64,000 nucleotides of DNA, from NCBI GenBank assembly GCA_002914845.1, contig JXTC01000243.1, positions 1 to 64,000 on the forward strand, given 5' to 3'. Below, one piece after another: positions 22,075 through 35,298 of the stretch (position 1 is its first letter; every line of letters starts with the position of its first letter). Source of the DNA: Trema orientale (lineage: Eukaryota > Streptophyta > Magnoliopsida > Rosales > Cannabaceae). The position numbers and the translations under genes were made by a program. The notes beneath the pieces were generated by a model. The model did no database searches, was not told the origin of the DNA, and saw nothing but the letters and a program-made list of their open reading frames with translations.

Positions 22075-24819
22075 ATGCAGAAGAGAGAGCAGGGCAAGTC
22101 GGGCGGTGCGGCTGGCGGAGCTGCGGCGCCTCCGGCGAAAAGAGGCCGCCCTTTCGGTAGCACCAGCAACAGCGCCGCCGCCGCAGCTGCCGCCGCCGCC
22201 GCTGATACGGCCGCTCCGTCCACTCTTCTCGGCCCCTCTCTCCATGTTCACAGCTCCTTCGCCGGTCAGTCAGTTTAGCTATGCCCTAGCTCATTTTCCA
22301 CTAAATTTAGGAAAAAAAAAAAAATTAATAAAGTGCCCATATTTGGGATACTTCTGTTAGTTCATTGAAATTTCTTGGTTCCCAATTGTGATTCTGCTTA
22401 GTAAATGTGACATTGGAAAACTTGAATGGAATTTCAGTCTTATTCTTCTATGGTTTTATCCTTTTACTGTGTTCTCTTTGCAGATCAAAACAATAAAAGG
22501 ATAGTTCTGGCTCTTCAGAGTGGATTAAAGAGTGAGCTAACATGGGCATTGAATACTCTTACGTTACTCTCTTTCAAAGAGAAAGAGGATATGCGCAAAG
22601 ATTCAACCCCTCTTGCTAAAGTTCCTGGGTTGCTTGATGCTCTACTTCAAGTTGTACGTCTTATTCTGCGTAAATATTTGTCATCGTTTGCTTAATGCTA
22701 ATTAGAGAGGGTTTCGATTGTTTTTATTTTGATGTCAATGCGTTTTTGGTACCACCATGCTTTTATCAAATTCGTATTGAATCTAAAAAATATAGCATCA
22801 CGGAACAGATTGATGACTGGCGTGATATAGCGCTTCCGAAAGATCTCGTAAAAGCGCCGAGGGTAAGAACTTTAGGAGCAAATTCTTTTGTAACGGGATT
22901 TGGGAATGAATATGAGGCGTTGGGCTCAAATGGGAATCTCCAACATTCTGGGTGAGCTCCAAGATATATGTTCTTCTTGCCTGAATCTCTAGATGTGTGT
23001 GTTTGTGTGTGTCTATATATAATTAATATGTATAATGTTTTTGTTGATGTGAAACCTGATCATAGAATAATGCTTACAAGGTTAGTTTGGGATCTGGTTC
23101 TTCTTTTGCGGAAGCATCGCTACATAATGTCGCTAAACCTCGTTCTTCTGAGTGGTGGGTCGACGAAGATGGTTTGTTTAATCTAGATGAGGAGGGGCGG
23201 ACAGAGAAACAGCAAGGTGCTGTGGCTGCTTCAAATGTCATCCGCAACTTCTCTTTCATGCCAGAAAATGAAGTTATTATGGCCCAGCATCGACATTGTT
23301 TGGAAACAGTATTTCAGTGTGTAGAAGATTACGTCACAGGTATGATTTAGTGTTGCTTATAAGGCATATTTACTTTTAGATATTTTTTCAATTGAGATAT
23401 TCATGTGTCTGAAATTTCTAACCTATGTGCAATTACTGGATTGGTTGAGTAGTTGCCTTAAGGGGCATCAGTCATTAGAATGCAAATACAGTCTTTTTGG
23501 GTACATAATCTGACAGTCTATAGTCTATTCTATGTATATGAATTTAAAACCATTTAGCTTATATTGAAGAATTTTTAAATCTATACTAACTCCAAATTGC
23601 TATGTGAACTTGGTTTTGATATGTTTTGGACACGAAAAATGACCTTGCAGTTTGCATTCGAGTGAAATCCCATAGCTTGTTTGGTTTTATCTTTATCTGT
23701 TTGTCAAAATTTTGTTGATTTTTTGTCTTCTTTAGTTTTAATTCATGGTCTACATGTTGAAGCTATTGGCAGGGGTTTCTGTATGCTTCTTGGATCTTAG
23801 TCTTTAATATTATAATTTATAGATTTTTTCATAAAACACTCCAGTATGCATTGACATCGGATAATTTCTTGAATTATTATGTATCTATGCTACTATTTTG
23901 AAGTGAATAAAAAATTTCTTATATTAACAGAGGACGAGGAACTTGTCACAAATGCTCTTGAAACGATTGTAAATTTGGCTCCATTGCTTGATCTTCGGAT
24001 TTTTAGCTCATCAAAGCCATCCTACATTAAGATAACGTAAGAGATCTGATACTTGTATTCTGTTCTGCTAAAGCTACTCTTGTTTCTATTTTTTGGAAGC
24101 TAAGTTAATTGATTGTGAACAGAGAGAAACGTGCAGTTCAAGCCATCATGGGGATTCTAGGGTCTTCGGTTAAAGCTTGGCATTGTGCAGCAGCTGAGTT
24201 ACTTGGCCGTTTAATTATAAATCCTGATAATGAACCTTTTCTACTTCCCTTTGTTTCTCAGGTTAAAGATCTGGAAAGTCCTCTGTTATAAACATGTATA
24301 ATTAACTGCACATAATGTAACTAGGGCTAAATGAACTCTGCAGATACACAAGCGCTTGGTTGATCTTCTGAGTTTACCAGCATTGGATGCACAAGCAGCT
24401 GCTGTTGGTGCACTTTATAACCTTGCTGAAGTAAATATGGACTGCCGGTTGAAACTTGCTAGTGAGCGATGGTAAAGAGTTTTTCTAACCTCTTTTCTTG
24501 AATAGAGATGAAGATTTTGTTGCTGAACTGACCGTAAACCTGTTTTGCGTTCCCTTATTTCAGGGCAATTGATCGATTGCTAAAAGTTATCAAGACACCC
24601 CATCCAGTTCCAGAAATTTGCAGGAAAGCTGCTATGATATTGGAGAGTCTCGTATCTGAGCCACAAAACAGGCCATTGTTGCTAGCTTTCGAGAATGCCT
24701 TTGCAGAGATACTGTTTTCAGATGCCAGACACTCCGATACATTTGCCAGGATCTTGTATGAATTGACCGCACGACCAAACAACAAAGTGACTTCAGCTCG
24801 TGGTGTTTGGGGAATGTAA
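22075..24819 (+). CDS. LFR: LFR-type ARM-repeat subunit of SWI/SNF chromatin-remodelling complexes
   Basis: Eight exons (22075-22264, 22484-22653, 22809-22951, 23086-23339, 23931-24036, 24123-24261, 24344-24471, 24564-24819) sum to 1386 nt, or 461 aa, in one frame. I start at the ATG at 22075; nearby upstream codons offer no ATG. The N-terminus (MQKREQGKSGG, an AKRGRPFGST AT-hook-like motif and a run of 11 Ala) is characteristic of LEAF AND FLOWER RELATED. It is followed by a helical body with armadillo-like repeats, for example ALNTLTLLSF, AAELLGRLIINP, AAAVGALYNLAEV and ILYELTARP. In Arabidopsis LFR is a nuclear SWI/SNF-associated protein required for leaf and flower development. The first exon is strongly GC-rich (CCG repeats) against AT-rich surroundings. 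The call rests on the N-terminal signature, exon structure and length. Confidence 0.88.
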
Positions 24820-26769
24820 CTGAAAATTGTGCCTTTAGGCTTTAAGTGAACATTGGATGGGTAGTCAGCTAATACATCTAGGTTTCCTATTTGTACATAC
24901 AGTTAAATTATGCACCAATTTTCAAATTGGGGGTAATGAAAATTCTCTGTTGTATTATTTTATTTGGCTGGAAACTCTGTTCCACCAGAAAGTGTACTAT
25001 TTTAAATCCTCTGTCGTGCCATGGTGTTTCTGCTAACTTATTTATTATTATAATTATTATAATAATGGTTTGTGTGTGTGTTTTACTCAGCTTTGTGATG
25101 GTTGCAATTTGCTTACACAACCTCGTTCCTGACTAGAATTTTTGAAAGGAAGTTTATTTATTTATTCTGATGATAAAGACAGTATTCCCACTTTTCTTTT
25201 TGTGGGTATTTGTGTGCTAATTATTCTTCCAAACTTTTCAGGCGTTTCATCATGGGACTGATCGCGGCTCTCAGACGTGTAAAAATCAGATTTAATCTCT
25301 TACCAGCCATTGGTTTCACTGTTTTCAGGGCCATGCATAGTGTGCATATGGGACAATGTAGCCCCACTTGGCAATTTTGGTTCTTTAGAATAAAAATTGA
25401 ATAATGTTATAGGGCAGTGCCCAGCACCACACTGATGTGTCAGTCTGTCACTGACTAATCATAATTATAATTTAAGTGGGACTCATGTGGGACTCAATTT
25501 ATTAATTAAATCATCTAGTGATAAACAGACATGTCACTGTGGTGCTGGACACCACTGATGTCTCGTAGCATTGCTCGTAAAAATTACTTGGATAATCTTC
25601 TACAAAGCCTAATGGCATGGACTATATATAAAAGTACTTTTTCTTGATCAATGATTTACTTCCACGTGTACTTAAAAAAGGATTTTACTTGCTGAAAGTC
25701 TGCAATGTGCCCCTAAAAACACAAGTTTGGTATACAGCAAGGAATTGACTGCCATTTTAAATTAAGGGGAAAAGGTCCAACAACTAGGATGGTCACCACT
25801 TTTTTAAAATCTGAACTATCTACTGGGGTCCACACTCAGATGAAAAAGGCTTGACATTGCCACATGGCTCGGATTGCGTTAAAAGGCTCGGGATAGTAAG
25901 CTTTTTCCATCTTGAAACATATAAGAAATAATGTCTTTCAAAGTTGGTTCAAGTACTCATTTTTACCAAATTTGCAGAGATTGGATTCATAGGAGTACAA
26001 ATACATGGTTGTCTAACCTAATGGATATCCTGCTGTGTTGCATCCATCCGTATACATGTCCCCCTGCAGGTTAAAGAAATTTTCTCAATTACCTTATTTT
26101 GGTAGATCGATATACTCTCTCCAATAGAGAGGAAATTTCGATCTCTTATAAATACATTTCTTATTCATCTTAATTCATCTTTAATTTGCTTTCTATCTTT
26201 GTTTAAGTCACTCATATTGTTCTATAATCTTAAACACCAAATTTTTTGGACCCATAATTTTACGTGACATCATATTATATATATATCTTACATATCTTGA
26301 CAAACTCTCTGAAAAATTATTTTGGCTGACGTGACATCATATTATTGTTAATGCTTAAAGGGTGTCTTTCTTCCACTCGTTAAGTGGAGTTACCTTTCTT
26401 GATATTTGTCGTGTTGTTTAGTATTTTTCCATCTATTTTTAACAAATTAAACAAAGTAGCTGGGAATGAATTATGAAAACATACATAAAAACCCACTATT
26501 TTTATCACTAAAGAGTCAAAGACTAGGAGGAAAAAAAATCACTAATTTTGTTTTCCCTGAAAGAATAGCATTAAGCAATCAAGGATCAACATATAGGGAA
26601 GGTACGTACGTACACCAAAGTACTACCTCCCACTAATTATGTTCTGTATAAACACCAAGTACTCCCAATCACATAATAGCATATATATATATTTGAATTA
26701 TCATCAACACCATTCCCCCAAAATTGAAGGTAATTATATATTGTTATTAATCACTCTTTTTAAGAGGCA
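24820..26769. other. 3' region of LFR and intergenic spacer
   Basis: This holds the LFR 3' UTR, then non-coding DNA with a MITE at 25400-25577, a repeated ACGTGACATCATATTAT 17-mer (26263 and 26329) and an AT-rich tail toward the minus-strand synthase stop. No further gene was seen. Confidence 0.5.
25400..25577. mobile_element. MITE, Mutator-like, GCACCAC family
   Basis: The inverted ends begin AATGTTATAG on the left and, in reverse complement, GCAATGCTACGAGACATC on the right. The inner inverted segments CAGCACCACACTGATGTGTCAG and GACATGTCACTGTGGTGCTG pair over most of each arm. The octamer TAAAAATT flanks it on both sides (25391-25398 and 25578-25585), fitting an 8-9 bp target-site duplication. 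It is very close in sequence to 41079-41261. Confidence 0.8.
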
Positions 26770-29223
26770 TTAATTAATGGAAACCACTCTAGGGACACTA
26801 ACAGGAAACTCATCAATCTCATCAATCCAAGGACTCTTCTCCTTAGCCGGATCAACGGTCCTCAAAGCTCTCCAAACAGCACTATTACACTTAAACCCTG
26901 ATCCAAAAGCAATCTGCCACGTCCGATCACCTTTCCTGATCCTCCCTTTGGCCTCAGAATAAGCCAACTCATACCACAAAGAGCTACTCGAAGTGTTTCC
27001 AAACCTATAAAGAGTCATCCGAGATGGCTCCATGTGCCACTCGCTGAGTTCAAGATTCTTCTCCAACTCGTCCAAAACCGCTCTCCCTCCTGCATGGATG
27101 CAAAAATGTTCGAAAGCAAGCTTGAAATCCGGGATATAAGGCTTGATCTTCATCTTGAAGATCTTTCTTCCGACCAAGGTCATGAAAAACAAGAGCTGTT
27201 CGGACATGGGGAGGACTAGTGGTCCTAGGGTTGTGATGTTGGTCTTGAGAGCCTCTCCGGCCACCGCCATGAGGTCCTTGGAGAGCGCCACGCCGACCCT
27301 CTTGGTGTTGTCCTCCTTTTGGAACACACAGCTGTACGACTTGTCATCAGCGCCTTTGTGAGTCCGGACGGTGTGGATGAGTTGGTACTTGGAGCGGCGG
27401 CGGTCTGATGAGCGGTTCGAGAGAAGGACGGCTGCGCCGCCCATGCGGAAGAGGCAGTTGGAGACTAGCATGGAACGGTCGTTGCCAAAGTACCAGTTGA
27501 GAGTTATGTTCTCCATGCTAACCACTAGAGCATAAGAGTTTGGATGTACCTGTTTAATTCATTATATGTCAAACCATAGTTGGTATCACTTTAATTAATG
27601 TCAAAGGTTATGTGTGATGAGTATTTAGCAAGATCAAGTAGTAAAACTTTTTCAAAGACAGAAATTAAATTACTATTAATATATCCATTAATTTTAATTT
27701 TGAAATGAATTCCATATGGTTTGATTAAAAAAAATACATGTAAAAGTCTCGTTTTAAATTTTAATAAATTGATATTTAATTAAATCTTGAATGTAAACTG
27801 TAAAGACAAAGGTTCGTATTTAATTGTCATATAATTTTTCGAGATGAAATTATTGTTATATATAGTTTTATATAAATTTAAGAGAAATATGTCAAAAAAT
27901 GACTAAAAAGGAATTTTACGGCAAATTTAAATTATTATCCCTAGCTAATTCTAAAATTAAAAGACTAAAAATAAATTTGTTTCATAGTTTAAAAACTAAC
28001 AAAAGATTTAATTAATTTATGTAAAAAATGAAAAAGAAATATATATACTGTATATAGTATACTTGCTTTTTATATAAATTAAAGAATACGACACAACTGA
28101 CAATCTCTCTTTCAAGTTTTAACTCCCATGTAAAAAGGTTATTGCCAGAGCCTTTAGATTTCCAACACCATCGTATACGAAGGAAAAAACAAATATAAAT
28201 AAATAGTACCATAAATGCATACGTAAGTCAAATATAATATTTATTGGGCGGCACCTCTTTAATTGGTGGCCTAACCTATACATATACACACATATGTAAA
28301 TATACGTTTTATTTACTTATATAAACAAAACGACAACGAATCAAAATAACTCCAACTACCAACTGAAAAAGCATTAATAATAAGCTCGAAATATAAAAAC
28401 AACAACAAACCTGGAGGAGCTGTTTGGCAAGGTCAATCGAAATAAGGCCAGCACTACAGCCCATACCACCAAGGTTAAAGCTCATAATGTTCCCTCTAAG
28501 CTTGTAGTGATTCACAATCATGGCTGACAAAGACGGCGTCGGATTGAACAAACTACAGTTCACAATAAGGATCCCAATATCCTTAGCCTTAACACCAGTC
28601 TTCTCCAAAAGCTCATCAATGGCTCCAAACATGACAGCCTCAGCCTCTTTCCTTGCCTCCTCCATTGACGGGTTAGGCGGGACCCTCAGCACGGCCTCGG
28701 GCATGTATGTCTTCTGCCCTAGCCCTGACCTTTCTAGAATCTTTTTCTGGAAAGCCAAGTTCTCCTCGGAGAAGGACCCGGTCAGCCTTGACCTCTCCAT
28801 GAAAATCTCTCTCGTGCATGTTCGGGCCGGTTCTGGCTTGTAACACGCGAAGTTGACCAAGTAGACCTTTCTGGGTCGAGTCATGAAGTAAAAGGTGGCT
28901 AGAAAGACTATGAGGCTGGAACAAAGAGTGACCCAAACGAGGTTGAACTTGAGGTGGTTCCATAGCTGGAGCAAGTCTTGGTACGTGAGAGTTGACACGT
29001 GTGCCGAGGCTATGGCTAAGAGAGGTATGAGTAAGATGTACATGGCGTTTGTGATTAGGTAATGGTACCCTAGCTTAACATATTTGAGCCGGACAGATAA
29101 GAGAAAGTTCGGTAGCTTTGGCCTCCTTTCCTCTTGATTATTCTCTTCGAGAATAGTAGTACTATTACTACTAGTTTCAAGTACCTGAACCGTTCCTGTG
29201 TTTCGTCTAGTTTCCTCTGCCAT
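26770..29223 (-). CDS. 3-ketoacyl-CoA synthase (very-long-chain fatty acid elongase, KCS11-like)
   Basis: Two minus-strand exons, 28411-29223 (271 codons) and 26770-27549, give 530 aa with one 861-bp intron. The join reads [15 protein letters not shown]. The codon at 29230-29232 is GTG, so the ATG at 29223 is the start. Two membrane segments lie near residues 58-76 and 93-114, as in ER-bound condensing enzymes. The catalytic triad is visible: Cys256 (GGMGCSAG), His423 (IHAGGRA) and Asn456 (RFGNTSSSS), with the family's usual spacing. The enzyme would condense malonyl-CoA with a long acyl-CoA in the first step of elongation for waxes, suberin or membrane lipids. The [13 protein letters not shown] and TGSFSEENL segments look closest to the KCS11 group. 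Clade assignment is from memory; substrate range is unknown. Confidence 0.92.
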
Positions 29224-29459
29224 TGCTTTCACTTCTTTAATATTGAAAATTCTTTAAGGGAGCTAATTTAAAAAACAAAGAATACCCAGATGGGAAAATG
29301 TGAAGAGAAGAAGTTTTTGAGCTGTTTTAAGAAATACCCAGATGAAATTTATGGCTGGAAAAGAGCAAAACTAGAAAGAAAATTTGAGGAGGGCGTAATA
29401 AAGAGGCAAAATGGAAAAGTGGGTAATGGCTTGAGAAGATGGAGAAGAAGGAAGAGGGG

Positions 29460-29465
29460 TTTATA
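29460..29465 (-). promoter_or_regulatory. Probable TATA box of the KCS gene
   Basis: On the minus strand TATAAA sits about 240 bp upstream of the KCS ATG. A purine-rich probable 5' UTR lies between. No other TATA-like motif is as well placed. Confidence 0.45.
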
Positions 29466-32400
29466 AAGTTGTTTGAGACGAGTGTGGGGGAGGATGCAAC
29501 TACCCGAACGAACTTTTAATGGTTAAGCTGTGGAGAGAAAAGAGGCATTGAATTTTGCCAACCGGAAACTAGCGGGCTTTACGTTATAATATTTTATTTT
29601 ATTTTTCCTTAATTCACACAAGTGAGAATACCTTAGTTGACCTAATTTTATGTGATTATTTTCCGTTTTGCCACTTGTATGGATGTGGACTTAGGAGATT
29701 GAAGCCGTAGGGTAAGGATACTCTATCTCTCTATATCTTTTATTCTTATTATGAAAGCATTGATTTGGTATACCTGTCAAATAAAGTAAGGGCGTAGTGA
29801 ATAATAATATTGTATATGTAAGATGTTGGTGAACTACGGAGCCCAACCATAGATAAGTAAGGAGTATTCCTCTTTCTCTAGCATGTCATCATGCAGTAAA
29901 TTTTTTTTTGAAAAAAAATGTCTACGAGAGAAAAGGAGTTTGTGAAATGTAGCATGTTTGATATACTGAAACAACATATGATCCATATTTTGATGAGACA
30001 ACTATGAACTGATTATTAGGGTATAGAACAACTTTAAGCGCTAGAAATATACTAATTGGCAGAGTTCGAGCGCGTGGTGTCCTAGCTATTGAAGTCATTT
30101 AGTACTCAGAAATAATGCACTAATTAGTAATTACATTTCGGTGTTAAGAGTACGAGTCCAATGAGCTTATTTTTGTTTAACAAAAAGTACATACATGTTT
30201 AAGCCAATTATTGTTCCCTATTACGACTCAAACCCTGAGCCAGTGGCAGAAAGGAAATTTCACAAATAGAAATTCAAAAGTTATTTTTGAAAAATTTATA
30301 AAAAATAATTTTTAAAATAAAATTCTCATAGTTTTGTGATCACCATTAGACATAAATTGTTAATGAAATTTATTTAATTAAACCAAACATCATCATTAGC
30401 AGTCTCACAAATCTAGTACAATAATTATATATTTAAAACTAATTTTTATTATCAAATATAATTTTTTTACTAATCATTAAAAGGAAAATTAATTTTCCCT
30501 ATCTTAGGAAGGTCCCAAAAATAGCCTATATTTTAGCTGCTAGTATATTTTTAAAATCAAATTTTATTATCAAATACAAAAATTTTACTTTCTGTGTCAG
30601 AGATTAAAAAAAAAAAAAAAAAGGCTTGGGAAACTCTATTTTAGATTTATTCCTCGGAAGCTCTTTTAAACTCTTTTCTTTTTCACACTTTGTTTTTCCC
30701 CCTCTTTCTTCTGCACACTGTTATTCTTTTGTCAAGATTTATTTTACCATATTTGCCACAAATGAAATAACATAGATGTGAGGAATAAAAAAACTAAAGA
30801 AAAAAAGAGAAAGATTTTGATTTGAAGTGACAATAGATTTCTTGGCCATAAATTATTCAGGTTATATCTTTCTTACTTTTTTAATTTTTTTATATCTATT
30901 CTCTTTATTTTTTAATTTGAGGTTTACATAGCCTTTTTTGTTTTTTCAATTGTTTTAATTTGGTTTTCATGCATACCTAAGTTAAGATTCAAGAACTATG
31001 TCTAAGAGAAAATATGCGTCGGGTATAACAAACTCAAGAAAAAGAGAAGAGTAGAAAATTTGATTCAATCCCAAAAAGAAGCTCTTGAAAAATTTCACAA
31101 ATAGTAAAGAGATATATGTACTAAACAACTCAAGCGCAGAAATAACTGAACAAAAAAATTTAAATAAGTTAGGGGATGTTAAAGTGAGTGTAAAAAAACC
31201 CATAGAGGATAATGGGTTGTTTTATTATTTTTGAATGATATAAGAGCTTATTCTTTTTTTTTTTCCCTCTTCAATGCAAACATATATATTTTATAATTTT
31301 TTTCTTCTTTTTTAATAAGAAAAAGTCATTCTAAAGATTTTACTTAGGGCCTCAAATTGTGTTGAGACGACTCTGAAGTTTTTATTAATAAATTTGAGTC
31401 AGGCGAGATAAGATATGTGCGGAACTATATAACTGCTGCACAAATTAAACTTGTCACTATTGTCCCAACAGTAAAAATGTGAATTGTTAACAAAGAGAAA
31501 TCAATAAATAACCCAAGAAAAACAAATTAAAGTTTATATCATGGTGCATTATTCACAAGCCACACGTATTTATTCATTCGTTATCAAGACGACCAGTCAA
31601 CATCTATCTAAACCCACTTAATTTTTGTACTATAACCAAATGGGTCCGATTCCTGTACAATCTTTGGTACTGTTCATTATAAATATACATAATTCCCAAA
31701 CTTTTTAGCTTAATTGTCATTTTAATCTTCTGACAGCTCAATCAACTTATCATGGTCATTTACACAAGTCATGCCCGGCTAGTTTCCACATGAATATTTG
31801 ATCAAACTAAGTCTTCTTAGTTGATCAATAATTTGTATACACTCCTTCTTTCTCACATCTTACCCAATAAATTTTATGGATTTTGACAGGCCAAAAAAGT
31901 GGAGTGGCACTATTTGAGCTTTGAGATTATAAGTAGTGGTTACATAATCATTTTCGTTGGTGTGAGTATGAAATATACATATTCTAGGGGATTCACACAT
32001 TTATTGGTACGTCCACATAAAGCAAGTGAATCATCAACTTATGTATATGTATAACCTATGCTGATACTTATCAAGCAAAATGAAACAAAAAAAGAACACG
32101 CATATGTCTAAGGTATGGCGATAAGAAATACATGCAACTGGGGTTATACACTAGTAGTTCACCAAGTGTTTTATGTAATTCGTTTGTATGTGAAAGAAAA
32201 AGCCATCTACTTTGACCAAAAACGATAGGAGACCCAAGGAAACAAATAGCTATTTGGAATGGACAAGGGACCATGACCCATGACCCATGGGACAATTTTC
32301 TACTTGCTATTTTATTTTTTTATGCCTTGGGCCAATTGGATATGTTTCTTTGGATTTTGGGACATTTTCATGGCGATTTTAATTTTGTGACTCACAACAG

Positions 32401-34443
32401 TGTGAAATGACAGCGAAAGAACCTAGAATTATCTGGGCATGCAATTAATGGAGAAATTCAAATCTTCGGTCTAATTTTGATGATTCAATTTATATCCAAC
32501 ATATTTATAAAAATTTAAATAGAAATAATTAGATCAAATTTTAAATAATATGTTATTAATTGAGTAAACAGCAAAAAAATAATTTGTATAGATATTATGC
32601 AATATAAATCCTAATATTTTGGACTCTTTAAAATAATATTTTTAGAGTAAGAATTTGTAAAAATCGATACTCTACACATTTTTTTTGACTATTTTAATTA
32701 ACAACAAGACGATAATATTCTTTATTAAAATTAGATCAATTTTTATTATTCTCATTAATATTGATGGTATTATTATTTTTTATTTATTAAAATTGTTAAA
32801 AAAATCAATCCGATGTATCAATTTTCAGAAATTTTAATATCAAAATATTATTTTGTGAAATACAAATTTTAATATTTAAATTACAGAAAACTTAAACCTT
32901 ATTTTTTTTTTTTTTTTTAGTTCACCCGTTATCAATTTATTAGATGTACGTAAATTGGACAATGGAAATTAATGATTGTAGTGACAGATGAAAGAAGTAA
33001 ATGCCCTGCCTTTGACTATTTTCATTTCATATATATTCTTATCTTTCTCTCCATCATCCTAAAAAATGGACCTCTCATAAAATGCGTTTCCAAGTTTGAG
33101 GCTTTTTTTCTGACATATTCAGTCAACAAACTTAACTATCAGTCATCACCCTCTTTTTCTTTTCTTCTTCTTCTTTTTTTTTTTTTAGTTTTTAATTTTT
33201 TTTTCTTTGGTTGTTAGTCTAAGATAGCCATTTCAGGTCTTTAAATGCGCTCTAGCTTCTGCCAGAAAATATCCACCTATTCAGAAGCCGCCGCCTTGAG
33301 TGCGTGTGAATCTCACTTGGACAGCTGCATAGTTGGTGACAGCCTTTTTGGTTGAGGAGTACTCAAATAGCTATAATGCTTTTGGGCCACTTCCAATTAG
33401 AGAAGGTAGACAGGAAAATATATATCAAAATAAGCCTTGCACGAAATCTTTGATCTTTCCCATATTTCTTTGTACTATTCTTTTAATTTCTTTTTACCAA
33501 AGAAGAGTTTTCTTCTTTACATGAGTTTATAGTCACACTCTTATTAGACTAAGGTCCACTTCTGTCTACCTAGAGCTCTTGGATCTATTAATGTGAACGC
33601 TAATAATTGGTTCTACTCAAAGTTGGGGCTAGTATTTGGTTTCTATTGTTTAGACATTCTCAGGATTGAATATTGAGAATTTTGGAAGCTTTCAAAGATG
33701 AACAAAGGTTTATTAAAGACGACCTGGAGAATTTATTTTTAAAGGTTAAGCCCCAAATAACCGGCCAAAATTGTTACCTAACCTTTGTTTTGATGAGTGC
33801 GACTACGTTGAGGAATGATCCTACAGCGAAAAGACCGGAGAGACCAATTTTTGCATTAAATTTCTAGATACGAAATGGTCTTAAATTAACTATGTATTAT
33901 ATTAAAGGAAGCATTTTTGCACAAAAAAAAAAAAAAAAGGAAAGAAAGAAAAAAAATCATACATTATCATTGATACAAAATACATTTTTCTATTTGTGAT
34001 TTTCTATCAAATCTCACTAGGTATATAGTTAAAATTGTAGTTTAAAATTGTAGAAGAACACATTTTTACTTTTTAAAATTGTCAATAATACTGTCTACAG
34101 AGATAAAACCGAAAAGATGATTACCCTTAGACAACCCTTCAAATGGCAATCATATATATAAAGTGATGAATCATTTGTACTTTTAAGGAGTCTAGCTATG
34201 CTTTCAAATACACAATTTCTTTTTCTGATTTATATATTATATGATTTTAAAGGGTAAGGATGCCTTTTTTTATAATTTTGAACTCTAATTTTGATGTAAA
34301 TCCGGAAAGATTTGATAGAAAAACACAAATTGAAGGTTCTAGTTGGTATTAATATAAATGTGTATGTTTCATATTTGTTTCTTTTCTTTCCTTTTTTTTT
34401 TTTTTTGAGAGAAAAATGCTAACAGTTGTGAAACATTTATATA
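29466..34443. other. Long AT-rich intergenic stretch
   Basis: About 5 kb holds no gene I can support. The open frames at 30982-31203, 32071-32295, 32972-33217 and 33333-33867 are short, low-complexity and lack family signal. Homopolymer runs occur near 30605 and 32900. A slightly less AT-rich patch at 33240-33350 has no interpretable content. Confidence 0.5.
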
Positions 34444-35298
34444 TATAGGGTCATGTTTCAATAGAGATTTTTATTTTTGCTCCATAGATGGGTACTCTAA
34501 TTTGGGCCATTGGATTTTCATCTGATGGTTATAATAATATTAGTGATTTTACAAAAACAAAATTATAATCAATGCCTATATAAATATAAAAAGATATTTA
34601 TGACAAAAAAAACTTGTAACTTGTTAGTGACATTTTTTTTTCAATTCCTGTATTTTTATTCTCATTCTTATTCCATTCTTGTATTTTTATTCTCATTTCT
34701 TAGAATATAATTTTTTGGAAAATATATATAATAATCGTTTGTAAAATATTTGAAAAAACCAAATTTTTGATATAATAATCATTTTTTGACGTGTTATGAA
34801 AAAAATGACTTTTTTTGATATATATATATATAAAATAATTATTAAACATTTTTTTATAGTACATTTTCTTTCTTTCTTTTTTTTTTGAAGGGAACTAACT
34901 GTGTATTTGGTTCTCAAAAGAACAAAAAAAAACTAAACGTCTATTTATTCAAAACAAACAAACGGTGCTTCTGAAAAAAACGTGTATATTCCCAAAAAAA
35001 ATCTAAAAACTAACTGTGTTATAATCTCCAAAAAAAAATCAAAATGTTTTTCCAAAAAAAAAAACCATATATATCAAACTATTCAATACTAATAATTTTG
35101 ATAAAAACTTTTTTCTTAAAAAAATTATTCCAAATTTTTTCCTTAAAAAATCTTATTGGAAAAAGGATTCTCTAAAAAATTAGAATGGAATGCAATAGTT
35201 TTGATTCTCTAAAAAATTGGAATGGAATAGTTGTAGGTTAAAGTACCCATCCATGGAGCAAAATAAAAAACTCTATTGAAATATATATGACCCCTATA
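34444..35298. mobile_element. Non-autonomous TIR element, about 855 bp
   Basis: The ends are inverted repeats of about 58 bp. The left end reads TATAGGGTCATGTTTCAATAG... then GCTCCATAGATGGGTACT. The right end in reverse complement reads TATAGGGGTCATATATATTTCAATAG... then GCTCCATGGATGGGTACT. A second inner inverted pair involves ATTCCATTCT/AGAATGGAAT. The interior is AT-rich and non-coding. The target-site duplication is ambiguous. Confidence 0.7.

Noticed and set aside
22000-22360. Overlapping Ala/Arg-rich frames on both strands
   Set aside because: They are by-products of the CCG-rich Ala run in LFR exon 1.
30050-30120. Possible tRNA because of a GAGTTCGAGCGC phrase
   Set aside because: I could not build acceptor, D and anticodon stems around it. 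I found no convincing tRNA anywhere in the window by eye.
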